Shown here: one piece after another, positions 1-10,300 of the stretch
Position numbering within the stretch: the stretch's first letter is position 1
Layout of the letters: each line of letters opens with the position of its first letter
Position numbers and translations under genes: made by a program
NCBI RefSeq assembly: GCF_000230675.1
Contig: NZ_AGIK01000001.1
Location: forward strand, 248,001-312,000
Direction: 5' to 3'
From: Synechococcus sp. WH 8016
GTDB lineage: Bacteria > Cyanobacteriota > Cyanobacteriia > PCC-6307 > Cyanobiaceae
DNA: 64,000 nucleotides
The notes under the pieces: model-generated
What the model saw: the letters and a program-made list of their open reading frames with translations, nothing else
What the model was told of the DNA's origin: nothing
Database searches by the model: none

Positions 1-693
1 CGAACGGTTCCCTTTGTGGCCAAAGCCACCGGTGTGCCTTTGGCCCGTCTGGCAACACGCCTGATGGCTGGTGAAACCTTGAGTCAGGTTGGTCTGCTGA
101 AGGAGCCCATTCCTCCTTTGCAAACCGTGAAAGAAGCGGTGCTCCCCTTCCGGCGTTTTCCAGGGGCCGATTCTCTTCTCGGTCCGGAGATGCGCTCGAC
201 TGGTGAAGTGATGGGTTCTGCATCTGATTTCGGCATGGCTTTTGCCAAGGCAGAACTCGCGGCAGGGGAAGCGCTGCCTACCGCCGGAACCGTCTTCCTT
301 TCGACGCATGATCGCGACAAGACGGACTTGGTGCCTGTGGCGCGCCAGCTGATTGGATTGGGCTTCGAGTTGATAGCCACGTCTGGAACTGCCAGGGCTT
401 TGCGTGAGCAAGGGTTGGATGTTCAGTCTGTCCTCAAGGTGCATGAGGGACGGCCCAACATCGAAGACCTGATTCGTTCTGGCGGGGTGCAGTTGGTGAT
501 CAATACTCCGATTGGACGTCAAGCTGCTCACGATGATCGCTATTTGCGCCGGGCCGCTCTCGACTATTCCGTTCCCACCCTCACCACACTGGCTGGTGCG
601 CGTGCAGCTGTTGAGGCGATTGAAGCCTTGCAAACTCGAACAATCGTGATTCATGCCTTACAGGACGTCCACGCATCGCTTGTTGGCCAGTAG
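1..693 (+). CDS. carB: Carbamoyl-phosphate synthase large subunit, C-terminal fragment
   Basis: This is the last 230 residues of the large subunit of carbamoyl-phosphate synthase, which makes carbamoyl phosphate from ammonia, bicarbonate and ATP for arginine and pyrimidine synthesis. The reading frame is open at base 1, so the gene begins outside the window; the full protein is normally about 1,080-1,100 residues. The visible part holds the end of the second ATP-grasp half (VPFVAKATGVPLARLA) and the MGS-like allosteric domain from about residue 95, with the family segments 'IATSGTARAL' and 'INTPIGRQA'. It is followed after 26 bp by a DUF3386 gene on the same strand. Confidence 0.96.
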   Translation, partial: RTVPFVAKATGVPLARLATRLMAGETLSQVGLLKEPIPPLQTVKEAVLPFRRFPGADSLLGPEMRSTGEVMGSASDFGMAFAKAELAAGEALPTAGTVFLSTHDRDKTDLVPVARQLIGLGFELIATSGTARALREQGLDVQSVLKVHEGRPNIEDLIRSGGVQLVINTPIGRQAAHDDRYLRRAALDYSVPTLTTLAGARAAVEAIEALQTRTIVIHALQDVHASLVGQ

Positions 694-719
694 GGTTTTA
701 AAAGCTTGCCGTTGATCTC

Positions 720-1391
720 TTGACCACGACCTCCGCGACAGTTATCGCTACAGGCAGCGATTGCCGGGATGCTTTTCGTGCTGCTTATCAAAACCGTTAC
801 ACCTGGGATCCAGGATTTTCCGGATACTCAGGTCGCTGCATTTGGCTCCAAGGTGAGCGCTCTGTTGAAGGGACGTTCCATGTTGGCTCTGATCTAAAAG
901 CCAAGGTTGAAGGGGTCTCCGATCCTGAAGTTGAAAAAGCTTTCGCGTCGCAACTTTGGGAAGTCTGCATTCATCGTGTGCGCCGCACATTTGAACAGAC
1001 CCATTCTGAAAATACCTTTACCGCCGGTGATTGCACCGATGAAGGTCTTGAGGTGATTATTGGCGGTAAAGGTGAAGGTGATAAGTACCGAATTAAAAAT
1101 GATGTTGTGACGATGGTCCATCGTCATATTCATGGAACGGTGGTAACCATTCATACCGAAAGCACAACTGATACAGGGAATGGTTACCTCAGTCGTTGTT
1201 ACACCAGTCAGTACTCTGATCCAGCGAGTGGAGAGGCCCGCGGAGGAATGAATCGTTTCACCGACACCTTTGTTCCCGTTTCTGAAGGTGGTGCTTGGGT
1301 GCTGAGCGAGCGCACAATTCGTACGGATGCATGCGCTGATTCTCCTGCAAGTGAGCAGACTTTTCGCTTTGTTGACCTGACAAGCGCCTGA
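720..1391 (+). CDS. DUF3386 family protein
   Basis: A 223-residue protein matching the cyanobacterial DUF3386 family by its N-terminal 'FRAAYQNRYTWDP' block and length. No signal peptide or membrane segment is visible, so it is probably soluble. Function is unknown. Translation appears to start at a TTG codon just after carB; no better in-frame start was seen. It is followed by a transporter gene with a 34-bp gap, so co-transcription is possible. Six cysteines are scattered through it without a recognisable metal motif. Confidence 0.8.
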   Translation: MTTTSATVIATGSDCRDAFRAAYQNRYTWDPGFSGYSGRCIWLQGERSVEGTFHVGSDLKAKVEGVSDPEVEKAFASQLWEVCIHRVRRTFEQTHSENTFTAGDCTDEGLEVIIGGKGEGDKYRIKNDVVTMVHRHIHGTVVTIHTESTTDTGNGYLSRCYTSQYSDPASGEARGGMNRFTDTFVPVSEGGAWVLSERTIRTDACADSPASEQTFRFVDLTSA

Positions 1392-1425
1392 AATGTGGCA
1401 CCATTGGCTGAGTTTCAGCTGATGG

Positions 1426-2766
1426 ATGGAAACACTTATTTCGGCAATCAACGATCCCATCAATGGGATCGTTTGGGGCTGGCCGATGGTCATTTTGATT
1501 GCAGCGACGGGCATTCTTTTGATGTTCGGCCTGCGTTTGATGCCGTTGCAACGCTTGATCTTTGGCGTTCGAGTGTTGGCTACCAGGTCAAGCGCCTCTG
1601 AACAGGGAGATATTTCTCCTTTCGCAGCTTTGATGACATCTCTGTCTGCCACGATCGGCACCGGCAATATTGCTGGTGTTGCTGGTGCCATCGCCGTGGG
1701 TGGACCCGGGGCTGTGTTTTGGATGTGGGTGATTGCTGTGTTTGGTATCGCTACCAAATACGGCGAGGCTGTGTTGGCTGTGAAATATCGCGAAGTTGAT
1801 GGCCTTGGGAACCACGTCGGTGGTCCGATGTATTACATCCGCAATGGTCTTGGTAAAAACTGGCAATGGCTTGCTGTTTTGTTTGCCACGTTTGGAATGC
1901 TTGCTGGTTTTGGAATTGGCAACGGTGTTCAGTGTTTTGAAGTCTCCAGTGCTTTGGAGGCCTTTGGTATTCCAAGGTTGGTGACTGGATTGGTGCTTGG
2001 AGTGCTTGTCTTTGCTGTGATTATTGGCGGAATTGACCGGATTTCTCAAGCAGCCTCAGCTTTGGTTCCAGCGATGACCATTCTCTATATCCTTGCCTGC
2101 GTTGTTGTTTTAGGGATCAATATTCTTGACGTACCTGCAGCTTTTGGAACGATTTTCTCCAATGCTTTCAGTGGAGAAGCTGCTGTAGGTGGAGCGGTGG
2201 GGCAGGTGGTTCTTATGGGCTTTAAACGCGGCATTTTTTCCAATGAAGCTGGTTTAGGAAGTGCACCAATTGCCCATGCGGCCGCCAAAACGAATGACCC
2301 CGTTCGTCAAGGCACTGTTGCAATGTTGGGAACCGTGATCGATACCTTGATTCTCTGCACGTTGACGGCACTGGTGATCATTACCAGTGGGGTTTATGGC
2401 GGTGGAGAGTCCGGTGCGAATCTCTCGATCTTGGCGTTCAATACAAGCCTGAGCGGTGCCGGATGGGTGGTCACTGCCGGACTCATCGTGTTTGCGTTCA
2501 CAACCGTTCTCGGTTGGAGTTTCTATGGAGAACGCTGCACCGAATTCTTGTTTGGCGAAAGGGCGATCAAGCCCTTCCGCTTTGTCTGGGTTGCCGTTGT
2601 TGTGATCGGCTCTGTGGCAGGAGATCGAGGCGTTGTTTGGGGTGTCGCTGACACCCTGAATGGCCTGATGGCTCTTCCAAACCTTGTTTCTTTGATCCTG
2701 CTCTCGCCAGTGATTATCAAGCTCACTGGCGACTACAACTTCAGTCGCTCTCAGGAAGAGGGCTGA
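1426..2766 (+). CDS. Sodium:alanine symporter (AGCS) family transporter
   Basis: A polytopic inner-membrane protein of 446 residues with about ten hydrophobic segments, belonging to the alanine or glycine:cation symporter family (AlsT/DagA/AgcS type). Characteristic blocks are 'SLSATIGTGNIAGVAGAI' near residue 70, 'GGPMYYIRNGLG' near residue 131 and 'KRGIFSNEAGLGSAPIAHA' near residue 270. Family members import small neutral amino acids with Na+. The exact substrate cannot be read from the sequence. Its last 26 bp overlap the 3' end of the convergent gene on the minus strand. Confidence 0.9.
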   Translation: METLISAINDPINGIVWGWPMVILIAATGILLMFGLRLMPLQRLIFGVRVLATRSSASEQGDISPFAALMTSLSATIGTGNIAGVAGAIAVGGPGAVFWMWVIAVFGIATKYGEAVLAVKYREVDGLGNHVGGPMYYIRNGLGKNWQWLAVLFATFGMLAGFGIGNGVQCFEVSSALEAFGIPRLVTGLVLGVLVFAVIIGGIDRISQAASALVPAMTILYILACVVVLGINILDVPAAFGTIFSNAFSGEAAVGGAVGQVVLMGFKRGIFSNEAGLGSAPIAHAAAKTNDPVRQGTVAMLGTVIDTLILCTLTALVIITSGVYGGGESGANLSILAFNTSLSGAGWVVTAGLIVFAFTTVLGWSFYGERCTEFLFGERAIKPFRFVWVAVVVIGSVAGDRGVVWGVADTLNGLMALPNLVSLILLSPVIIKLTGDYNFSRSQEEG

Positions 2767-2980
2767 CCTCTTTTAGGCGTTCGTTGAGCTGCATCGCCAT
2801 TGACTGGCGCCCTACCGCTAACACTTTGAGGGTGTCCTCATGCATGCGTAATTGGGCGTCAGCAACCTGCATTCCTCGGACGAGCTCTTTCAATTCATCT
2901 GGAAGCTTATTCAGGTCGTAGCGTTTTCCTTCAAAGGTCAGAATTGGGTTCTGGTCTTGGGAAACGGAAGAGCTGGTCAT
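2741..2980 (-). CDS. Small DUF6447-like protein
   Basis: A 79-residue protein of a small cyanobacterial family, tentatively DUF6447. It has the pattern 'LTFEGKRYDLNKLPDELK' followed by a helix of about 40 residues that probably forms a coiled coil (VADAQLRMHEDTLKVLAVGR). The ATG at 2980 is preferred over the TTG one codon upstream. It has no signal peptide, and its function is unknown. Its 3' end overlaps the symporter gene on the other strand. Confidence 0.6.
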   Translation of the reverse strand: MTSSSVSQDQNPILTFEGKRYDLNKLPDELKELVRGMQVADAQLRMHEDTLKVLAVGRQSMAMQLNERLKEVSPLPESD

Positions 2981-3033
2981 CAATGGAGAGCAAACGGGTG
3001 AATCTTATTGGCTGGTGCGTTACTTGAAACCAT

Positions 3034-4773
3034 TCATTCGTTAACGCGGATGAATTGCCTTTCGCAGAGTTCTCGATATCTGCCGCCCAGGCTCATCAGA
3101 GCGTCGTGGCTGCCCTGTTGGCTAATGCGACCATGCTCTAAGACAACAATCAGGTCGGCTTCTTGAACGGTGGCCAGACGATGGGCGATCACAATCACAG
3201 TTCGGCCCAGCATGGCTTGCTTGAGTCCAAGTTGAACGGCGGCCTCCGCCTCTGCATCGAGGGCACTGGTGGCTTCATCCAACAACATCACGGCGGGATT
3301 TCCCAGCACAGCCCTGGCAATGGCAATGCGCTGGAGCTGTCCGCCGGAAACGTTGGTGCCGCGCTCCTGCAGACGGGTGTTGTAGCCGTCTGGGAGACGG
3401 ATGATGAAATCGTGGGCGTTCGCGAGCTTTGCGGCTTGATGGAGCTGTTCCTGCGTGGCCTGTCGACCAAATCGAATCGCTTCCGCGATCGTTCCTGAAA
3501 AGACGCTGCTGCGTTGCGGCACAAGAGCGACTTGTTGTCTCAGGTCGCGCGCGCTGACCTGGCTCAGATCTTTGTCATCAAAAAGGAGCTGTCCTTTGTT
3601 GACGCGATTAAAGCGAAGGAGCAGAGAAAAAAGTGTTGTCTTACCAGCCCCCGACGGTCCCACGAGGGCCACAACTTGTCCGGCCTTGATGGAGAGATTG
3701 AAGTTTTGAAGAACTGGCTGCCCTGGGGTGTAAGCGAATTCGACTTCATGGAAGTTCAAATCTCCTCGCAAGCGACCAAGCGGAAGCGACGGGACGGGAT
3801 CGGCGGGTTCCGAAGGCTCCTTCTCGATTTCACGCAGACGGCGCAGTGAGGATTGTCCCTGCTGAAATTCGTTGTAATTCGCCGTGACATGGGCGATCGG
3901 ATCGATCAGCAGGACCAGGCCGGTGAGATAACTGATCAACTCAGGGACGGCAAGGTCGCCGCTACTGATCCTGATCGCGGCTAAGACCAGGACGGTGGCG
4001 AAACCCAGGACCTCAATGATCCCGACCACGGGATGTTGAAGCGCCACCAGGCGATAGGTGTTGTACCGAGCTTGGCGGTGCTGATCGATTTCATCTTCAA
4101 AACGGCGCTCTAGCCAGGGTTCTGCGGCAAACGCGCGTACCAGTGGTAGCCCTTCGATGGCTTCTCCCAGCAGACCTGCCAGCTCACTCACCTTTTTTTG
4201 GCTTCGTTCTGTGGCGACCATCACCCTCGCTCCAAACAGGCTGATCAGCCAGGCAACGAAGGGTGCGAGTAGCAGGATTGCGAGGGTTAATTTCCAGTCA
4301 AGCCAAAGCATGTAGCCAAGAACGGCCACTAACTGCAGTGCACTTGGGATGCTGTCGTGGAGGGTTTTGTAAATCACCTCGCTCACACGATCGGCATCTT
4401 CGGTGAGCCGATAGGTGAGATCACCTGACGACATTTTTTCCAAGGCACCCAGCTGCACCTTCTGAAGCCTTTGAAACAGATCTCGTCTCAGCGACTGGCT
4501 GACTTGCAGAGCAGGACCTGCAAGCAGGGAGTCTTGGCCAAATTGTGCGAGCTTTTGGATCGCGAAGACCAACAAAACCAGGCCAATGACCGGCAGGATT
4601 CTTTGCAAATCACCCGAGCCCACATCGGGCAAGAGTCGGCCCATCAGTCGCATCAACACCAACTGGCTGCTGACAAAAACCAGCATGCAAAGAGTGCCGA
4701 TCGCCAGGAGCCGCCTGTGAGGTCGCAGCAGTGGAATCAACCTGCGGAATCCCGCTTCTGATGGCTTCAGCAT
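3034..4773 (-). CDS. ABC exporter, fused permease and ATPase
   Basis: A 579-residue half-transporter of the MsbA/multidrug type. Six membrane helices occupy roughly residues 15-310, and an ATPase domain the last 240 residues. The ATPase carries Walker A (GPSGAGKTT), the signature 'VSGGQLQRIAIARA', Walker B (VMLLDEATSALD) and the H-loop (VIAHRL). Such proteins dimerise and export lipids or hydrophobic compounds. The substrate here is unknown. The ATG at 4773 is chosen over the TTG immediately before it. It is divergent from the small S4-domain gene. Confidence 0.92.
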   Translation of the reverse strand: MLKPSEAGFRRLIPLLRPHRRLLAIGTLCMLVFVSSQLVLMRLMGRLLPDVGSGDLQRILPVIGLVLLVFAIQKLAQFGQDSLLAGPALQVSQSLRRDLFQRLQKVQLGALEKMSSGDLTYRLTEDADRVSEVIYKTLHDSIPSALQLVAVLGYMLWLDWKLTLAILLLAPFVAWLISLFGARVMVATERSQKKVSELAGLLGEAIEGLPLVRAFAAEPWLERRFEDEIDQHRQARYNTYRLVALQHPVVGIIEVLGFATVLVLAAIRISSGDLAVPELISYLTGLVLLIDPIAHVTANYNEFQQGQSSLRRLREIEKEPSEPADPVPSLPLGRLRGDLNFHEVEFAYTPGQPVLQNFNLSIKAGQVVALVGPSGAGKTTLFSLLLRFNRVNKGQLLFDDKDLSQVSARDLRQQVALVPQRSSVFSGTIAEAIRFGRQATQEQLHQAAKLANAHDFIIRLPDGYNTRLQERGTNVSGGQLQRIAIARAVLGNPAVMLLDEATSALDAEAEAAVQLGLKQAMLGRTVIVIAHRLATVQEADLIVVLEHGRISQQGSHDALMSLGGRYRELCERQFIRVNE

Positions 4774-4815
4774 CAAGTCAGACTATCAATGGCGATTGGA
4801 CTGACTGGTGCAGGA

Positions 4816-5013
4816 ATGAGACTTGATCAATTCCTTAAATGGATGGGCTGGGTGGCGACGGGTGGAGAAGCCAAGCTGCGGATTCAGGGGGGTGATGTGT
4901 TCGTCAATGGCGACCTTGAGCAGCGGCGTGGCCGTCAACTGAAAGCCGGCGATCGCGTCCAAATGGGTGTCGACTCTGCCGAAGTTTCGGATTCTCTTCA
5001 GGCAGGGCCGTAA
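4816..5013 (+). CDS. S4-domain RNA-binding protein
   Basis: A 65-residue protein made almost entirely of one S4 RNA-binding fold (MRLDQFLKWMGWVATGGEAK, then 'VFVNGDLEQRRGRQLKAGD'). It resembles the YbcJ/RlbA-type stand-alone S4 proteins, which are thought to act on ribosomal RNA or ribosome quality control. An alternative ATG at 4789 would add nine residues not typical of the family. The gene lies 33 bp upstream of tpiA on the same strand. Confidence 0.8.
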   Translation: MRLDQFLKWMGWVATGGEAKLRIQGGDVFVNGDLEQRRGRQLKAGDRVQMGVDSAEVSDSLQAGP

Positions 5014-5046
5014 GTTGTCAGCTGCTGAGCTGCAGAGGACGGAAGC

Positions 5047-5778
5047 GTGCGCAAACCGGTGATTGCTGGCAACTGGAAAATGCACATGACCTGTGCGCAA
5101 GCCAGGGCCTGGATGGGCACGTTTCTCCCTCTCATTGCAGAGCTGCCCGATGACCGACATCTGGTGGTGGCTCCACCCTTCACGGCGATCAGCACGCTCG
5201 CTGAGCTGAGCCAAGGAACGCGCCTTGAACTATCCAGCCAGAACGTGCACTGGGAGGGAGAGGGCGCGTACACCGCTGAGATCTCTCCGAGCATGCTCAA
5301 GGAGCACAACGTTGAATACGCAATCGTTGGTCACAGCGAACCTCGCAAGTACTTCAGCGAGAGTGACGAACAGATCAACCACCGGGCTCGATCGGCTCAA
5401 ACCAATGGCTTGATTCCGATTGTTTGCGTTGGTGAAAGCGACGAGCAGCGCAGCCGAGGAGAGGCTGAGCGGGTCATTCGTCGTCAGGTTGAACAGGGCT
5501 TAGAAGGACTGGACCCCAGCCAGCTGGTGGTGGCCTATGAGCCGATCTGGGCGATTGGTACGGGCAAAACCTGTGAAGCGAGTGAAGCCAATCGCATCTG
5601 CGGATTGATTCGTAGTTGGGTGGGCTCACCAGATTTGATCATTCAATACGGGGGCTCGGTGAAACCAGGCAACATCGACCAGTTGATGGGAATGAGTGAT
5701 ATCGATGGGGTGTTGGTTGGCGGTGCCTCTCTCGACCCTGAAGGCTTTGGGCGGATCGCGAACTACGTGAAAAGCTGA
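5047..5778 (+). CDS. tpiA: Triosephosphate isomerase
   Basis: A 243-residue cytosolic enzyme interconverting dihydroxyacetone phosphate and glyceraldehyde-3-phosphate in glycolysis and the Calvin cycle. All catalytic elements are present: the lysine in 'AGNWKMH' (residue 11), the histidine in '[10 protein letters not shown]' (about 96), the glutamate in '[11 protein letters not shown]' (about 165) and the phosphate loop 'YGGSVKPGN'. It starts with GTG. The dihydropteroate synthase gene begins 5 bp after the stop, indicating an operon. Confidence 0.97.
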   Translation: MRKPVIAGNWKMHMTCAQARAWMGTFLPLIAELPDDRHLVVAPPFTAISTLAELSQGTRLELSSQNVHWEGEGAYTAEISPSMLKEHNVEYAIVGHSEPRKYFSESDEQINHRARSAQTNGLIPIVCVGESDEQRSRGEAERVIRRQVEQGLEGLDPSQLVVAYEPIWAIGTGKTCEASEANRICGLIRSWVGSPDLIIQYGGSVKPGNIDQLMGMSDIDGVLVGGASLDPEGFGRIANYVKS

Positions 5779-5783
5779 CGTCG

Positions 5784-6617
5784 ATGCGCTGGCCGAAGGA
5801 TTGGGGCACGCGCCCTGCCGTGATGGGAGTGATCAACCTCACTCCCGATTCCTTTAGCGATGGTGGTCAGTTCAATCAGCTCGATCGGGCCTTGGCTGAG
5901 GCGGCGCGTCAGGTTGCCTCAGGGGCTGATTGTTTGGATTTAGGTGCGCAAAGCACCAGGCCGAATGCGACTGAAGTGGGAGCGGATGAGGAGCTCAAGC
6001 GCCTGTTGCCAACGCTGAAGGCCATTCGTGCCGCTTACCCCAAGGTGTTGATCTCCGTTGATACCTTTCTTGCCGGGGTCGCCAACCAGGCGCTGGAGGC
6101 TGGCGCTGATTGGATTAACGATGTGAGCGGTGGACGCCGTGATTCAGGGATGTTTCCGCTGATAGCTCGTGCGGGCTGCCCATTTGTGCTGATGCACAGT
6201 CGCGGCACGAGCCAAACGATGGATCGCTGCACGGATTATGGAGAACAGGGTGTTGTCCAAACGGTTTTGGAGGAATTACGAGCAGCAACAACGTGCGCTC
6301 TTGAGGCCGGTGTGAATCGTGACCAGTTGCTTTGGGATCCAGGCCTTGGTTTTGCGAAAACAACCGCACAAAATCTCACCCTGTTGCAGCAGCTCGAGAC
6401 CCTTGTGGCTGAAGGGATTCCCCTGTTGCTGGGTCCCTCTCGAAAACGTTTTATCGGGGCTGTGCTCGATGAACCAAGAGCTCGTGCCCGTCTTTGGGGG
6501 ACGGCTGCTGTCTGTGCCAGGGCGGTGGAGGCTGGCGTTGCCGTCCTACGTGTGCACGACGTAGGACCTATTCATCAAGTGGTGACCATGGCCTCAGCCA
6601 TTCGTTCAGATCGCTAG
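5784..6617 (+). CDS. folP: Dihydropteroate synthase
   Basis: A 277-residue folate-pathway enzyme joining p-aminobenzoate to 6-hydroxymethyl-dihydropterin pyrophosphate. The family signatures are all visible: 'VMGVINLTPDSFSDGG' at the N-terminus, 'DLGAQSTRPNA', 'INDVSGGR', 'LMHSRG' and 'GPSRKRFIG' near the C-terminus. It is tightly coupled to tpiA upstream and followed after 25 bp by a DCC-family gene. Confidence 0.97.
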   Translation: MRWPKDWGTRPAVMGVINLTPDSFSDGGQFNQLDRALAEAARQVASGADCLDLGAQSTRPNATEVGADEELKRLLPTLKAIRAAYPKVLISVDTFLAGVANQALEAGADWINDVSGGRRDSGMFPLIARAGCPFVLMHSRGTSQTMDRCTDYGEQGVVQTVLEELRAATTCALEAGVNRDQLLWDPGLGFAKTTAQNLTLLQQLETLVAEGIPLLLGPSRKRFIGAVLDEPRARARLWGTAAVCARAVEAGVAVLRVHDVGPIHQVVTMASAIRSDR

Positions 6618-6642
6618 AACAGCGGTCGAATTCCATGTGGCG

Positions 6643-7044
6643 ATGATGAGTGAACCGAGTCTCACTCTTTTGTATGACGGTGCTTGTCCGCTGTGTCTTC
6701 GAGAAGTCAAGTTTCTGAAACGCCGCGATTTGCATGGAAGGCTCGCTTTTATCGACATCGATCAAGACGCCTACGACCCTGCCCAATGGAAGGGAATTAG
6801 TTACCGAGAAGCGATGGCACGCATTCATGCCATCCGTGCTGATGGAGAGATTCTTCAGGATGTGGCTGTGTTCCGAGAGGCCTATCGCTGCGTTGGACTT
6901 GGTTGGATCTATGCCCCGACCCAATGGCCTCTGATTGGATCTTTGATCGATCGCATCTATGCACTTTGGGCTTCGCAGCGTTTGCGTATGACAGGACGAG
7001 CAAGCCTGAATGAACTATGCAATTGCAAGCAGAATGCTTCTTGA
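6643..7044 (+). CDS. DCC family (DUF393) thiol-disulfide oxidoreductase-like protein
   Basis: A 133-residue protein with the N-terminal signature 'LLYDGACPLCLREVKFLKRRD' region of the DUF393/DCC family, including the CxxC-type pair in 'ACPLC'. Members are predicted thioredoxin-like redox proteins of unknown substrate. Possible starts are the GTG at 6637 or the ATGs at 6643 and 6646. It is probably the last gene of the tpiA-folP run. Confidence 0.85.
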   Translation: MMSEPSLTLLYDGACPLCLREVKFLKRRDLHGRLAFIDIDQDAYDPAQWKGISYREAMARIHAIRADGEILQDVAVFREAYRCVGLGWIYAPTQWPLIGSLIDRIYALWASQRLRMTGRASLNELCNCKQNAS

Positions 7045-7336
7045 TTCAGGGGAATTTGCGAAGAAAAGTTTTCTAATTGCATGATAATTGCCTCCTCTAT
7101 CTCGTTTTAGAGTCTCTAAAAAGCAAGCATATTTTTTGAATGCTTTGAGTTTGCAAGCTCTTATTTAAGAGATTCTACTGTTGGCTTGTATTCGCGAGCC
7201 CTTGAGTCGGAGATAAGTTTTAATAGCATAATCAATAAAAAGCTGCAAATATACATTGTTAATGGCTTTAGCCGGCTATTTCATTAAAGCGTTTTTGTGC
7301 TTACGGGATTTATTTATGAGATAGAATCGGAAAAGA
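7045..7336. other. AT-rich intergenic region between convergent genes
   Basis: About 290 bp separating the 3' ends of the DCC gene and chlH. It is markedly AT-rich. It holds weak inverted repeats (for example CTCTT-attt-AAGAG near 7158) but no convincing GC-rich terminator. No gene was seen. Confidence 0.6.
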
Positions 7337-10300
7337 TTACCCCTCAGATGTGACTCCTTCGATTCGATCCTCAACCTCTTGATAAAGCTCTTGAAGTTGC
7401 TGGATGTTTTCGTCAGATGTTTCCCAGTATCCACGGCCATTTACTTCTAGCAGGGTGCCCACAATGCGCCTGAAGCTATGAGGGTTGAGTTCCAGTAAGC
7501 GTTTGCGCATTTCTGGATCGTTGATGAATGTTTCATTCGCTTCTTCGTACACAAAGTTGTCAACAGACCCGCTAGTCGCACTCCACCCGAGCGTGAAGTT
7601 GAGTCGTTTGGCTACTTCACGCACACCTTCATAACCCGAATCAAGCATCCCTTCGTACCACTTTGGATTCAGTAATTTGGTGCGCGAGTCAAGGCGAATG
7701 GTTTCGCTTAAGGAGCGAACCTGAGCATTTGCCGTGGTCGTGTCTGCGATGTAGCTCGTGGGTGTTTTCCCATCATCGCGGAGTCCCTGAATCAGCTTGG
7801 TGGGGTCGCTGTCGAAGTAATGGCTGACATCGGTGAGCGAGATCTCAGCGGAGTCGAGATTTTGGAATGTCACGTCTGCTGTCTTCATGACTGATTCGAA
7901 GACATCGCGCTTTTGATCCATTTCGCCGGGGTTGTCGGCATTAAATGCAAACGTTTTGCGGGAGAGATACATCTCCTGCAGTTCTCCTTCCTCTTCCCAA
8001 CTGCTGTTTTCAACGGCGAGGTTCACATTTGAGCTGTAACTGCCGCTGGCATTAGAAAACACACGGCAGGCAGCATCGCGAAGGGTTGTTCCTTCTTTTT
8101 CAGCTTGTTCAAGAGCATGTTTTCGAACAAAGTTTTGTTCAATGGCTTCATCAGATTCCGCAGCCATCTTCACGCCTTGATCGATCAGGGCCATCTGATT
8201 GATAAATAAATCTCGGAACACGCCCGAACAATTCACCACAACATCAATCCTTGGTCGGCCCAGTTCTTCCAGGGGAATGAGCTCTAGCTTGTTAACCCTG
8301 CCTAAGGAGTCTGGAACGGGGCGAACTCCGATGAACCAAAGGATCTGTGCGAGAGATTCCCCGTAGGTTTTGATGTTGTCTGTTCCCCAGAGCACGCAAG
8401 CGATGGTTTCAGGCCAATCGCCTTGTTCTGCTCTCTGGCGTTCGATCAATTTGTCGACAACAACTTTGGCTGCAGCAACAGCTGCTCTGGTTGGAATCGC
8501 TTGAGGATCCAGAGCGTGAATGTTTTTGCCACTGGGCAGTACGCCTGGATTCCTGATTGGGTCTCCACCAGGTCCTGGGAGAACGTATTCCCCATCAAGA
8601 GCCCTTAAGAGGCTCTCCATTTCCATGTCTGCGCAGATTTGTTGGAGGCAGAAACGCAAATAGGTAAACAGGGTGTCCAGCGCCGTGTTGTCGATGCTTG
8701 TAAAGCCACCAGCTGAACAGGCTCGGAACCAAGGCGATGGCAGTTTGAATCCGAAGCGAGAGATCAGATCCAGCAACCAACCAAAGTTTTCGCGCATGTT
8801 GACGCGACCATCACCCCCTGTAAGCGATCGCACCATGGAACCCACAGCAGCGCGTGAGACTTCAGTGATCGTGCGATTGAGCTCCACATCTTCAAGCACA
8901 CCATCGTCGTTGCCTCGATAGATGTCTTCAATCTTGCGGCCGATCGATTCTGCGAGCAGCCCAGGAAGAGAACGAAGGCCTTCTTCTTCACGCTCCAAGG
9001 CGGCAATGCTCACCAGCGTTGCAATCGCTTCTTCTGCTGTGGGCGGCTTGCCGATGGTATGGAGGCCGCATGGAAGCAGGCGACTCTCAATTTCCATCAA
9101 TTGGCGGTAGATGGCCCCAACAATGGCGTCGCGATCTTCAAGCGTTAGATCAGAGGAATCATCGTCTGGAAGGGTGACGTCTTTATCAAGATTGCAAAGG
9201 CGAGCGGTTTCCACGATTGCATTCACAATCTGAACTCCTCGACCGCTTTCCCTCAGTTGTTGATAGGAACCCACCAACTCACCCAGCTCCTTTAATCCTT
9301 TGTAGAGGCCAGCATTTTCTGCTGGAGGTGTGAGGTAACTAATCGTGGACGCATATCCCCGCCGCTTAGCAATCGTTGCTTCAGATGGATTATTTGCTGC
9401 GTAGTAATAGAGATTGGGCAAGGCTCCGATGAGGGAGTCTGGATAACAGGTTTCACTCATACCCATTTGCTTGCCGGGCATAAATTCAAGGGACCCATGG
9501 GTTCCGAAATGGAGCACGGCATCTGCTCCCCAAACTTTCTCTAAATAGGTGTAATAGGCCGCAAATCCATGGTGGGGACTTGCGCTGCGGGAATAGAGAA
9601 GGCGCATGGGATCGCCTTCATAACCAAACGTTGGTTGTACCCCTACAAAAATATTTCCAAAATGACGTCCATAAATCAATAAATTCTGTCCGTCACTGTT
9701 TAAATTACCTGGTGGTTTTCCCCAGTTTTCCTCTAAGCGTTCGGAATAGGGAGTGAGTCGTTCATACTCTTCAACGCTCATGCGATGGGCGATCGAGAGT
9801 TCTGGTGAGCCTTGAAGGGCTTCTGGATCGTTGATGACTGTTTCCATGAGTGCCTTGGCATCACGCGGCATGTCCTGCACGTCGTATCCCTTGGCCTTCA
9901 TCTCTTGAAGAACCCTGTGAATGGAATCGAAAACGTTTAGATAGGCGGCCGTTCCCACATTTCCCTTGTCAGGGGGAAAGCTGAACACAGTGATCGCTAA
10001 CTTTTTTTCTGCCCGTGGTTTGAGCCGTAGGGACGACCATCGGATTGCCCTCTCCGCAATGGCATCGACGCGATCTTGAAGGGTGTGGGCCTTGCCAGTG
10101 GCGTCATCACGACCAGATAAAACAATCGGTTCGATGGCTCCATCTAATTCGGGAATCGCGATTTGCAGTGCAACTTGTACTGGATGAAGGCCTAGGTCAC
10201 TTTTCTCCCATTCCTGGGTGGTTTGAAAGACCAATGGCAGGGCCACCATGTAGGGCCTGTTGAGTTTTTTGAGCGACTCCACAGCCTTCGGGTGATCCTG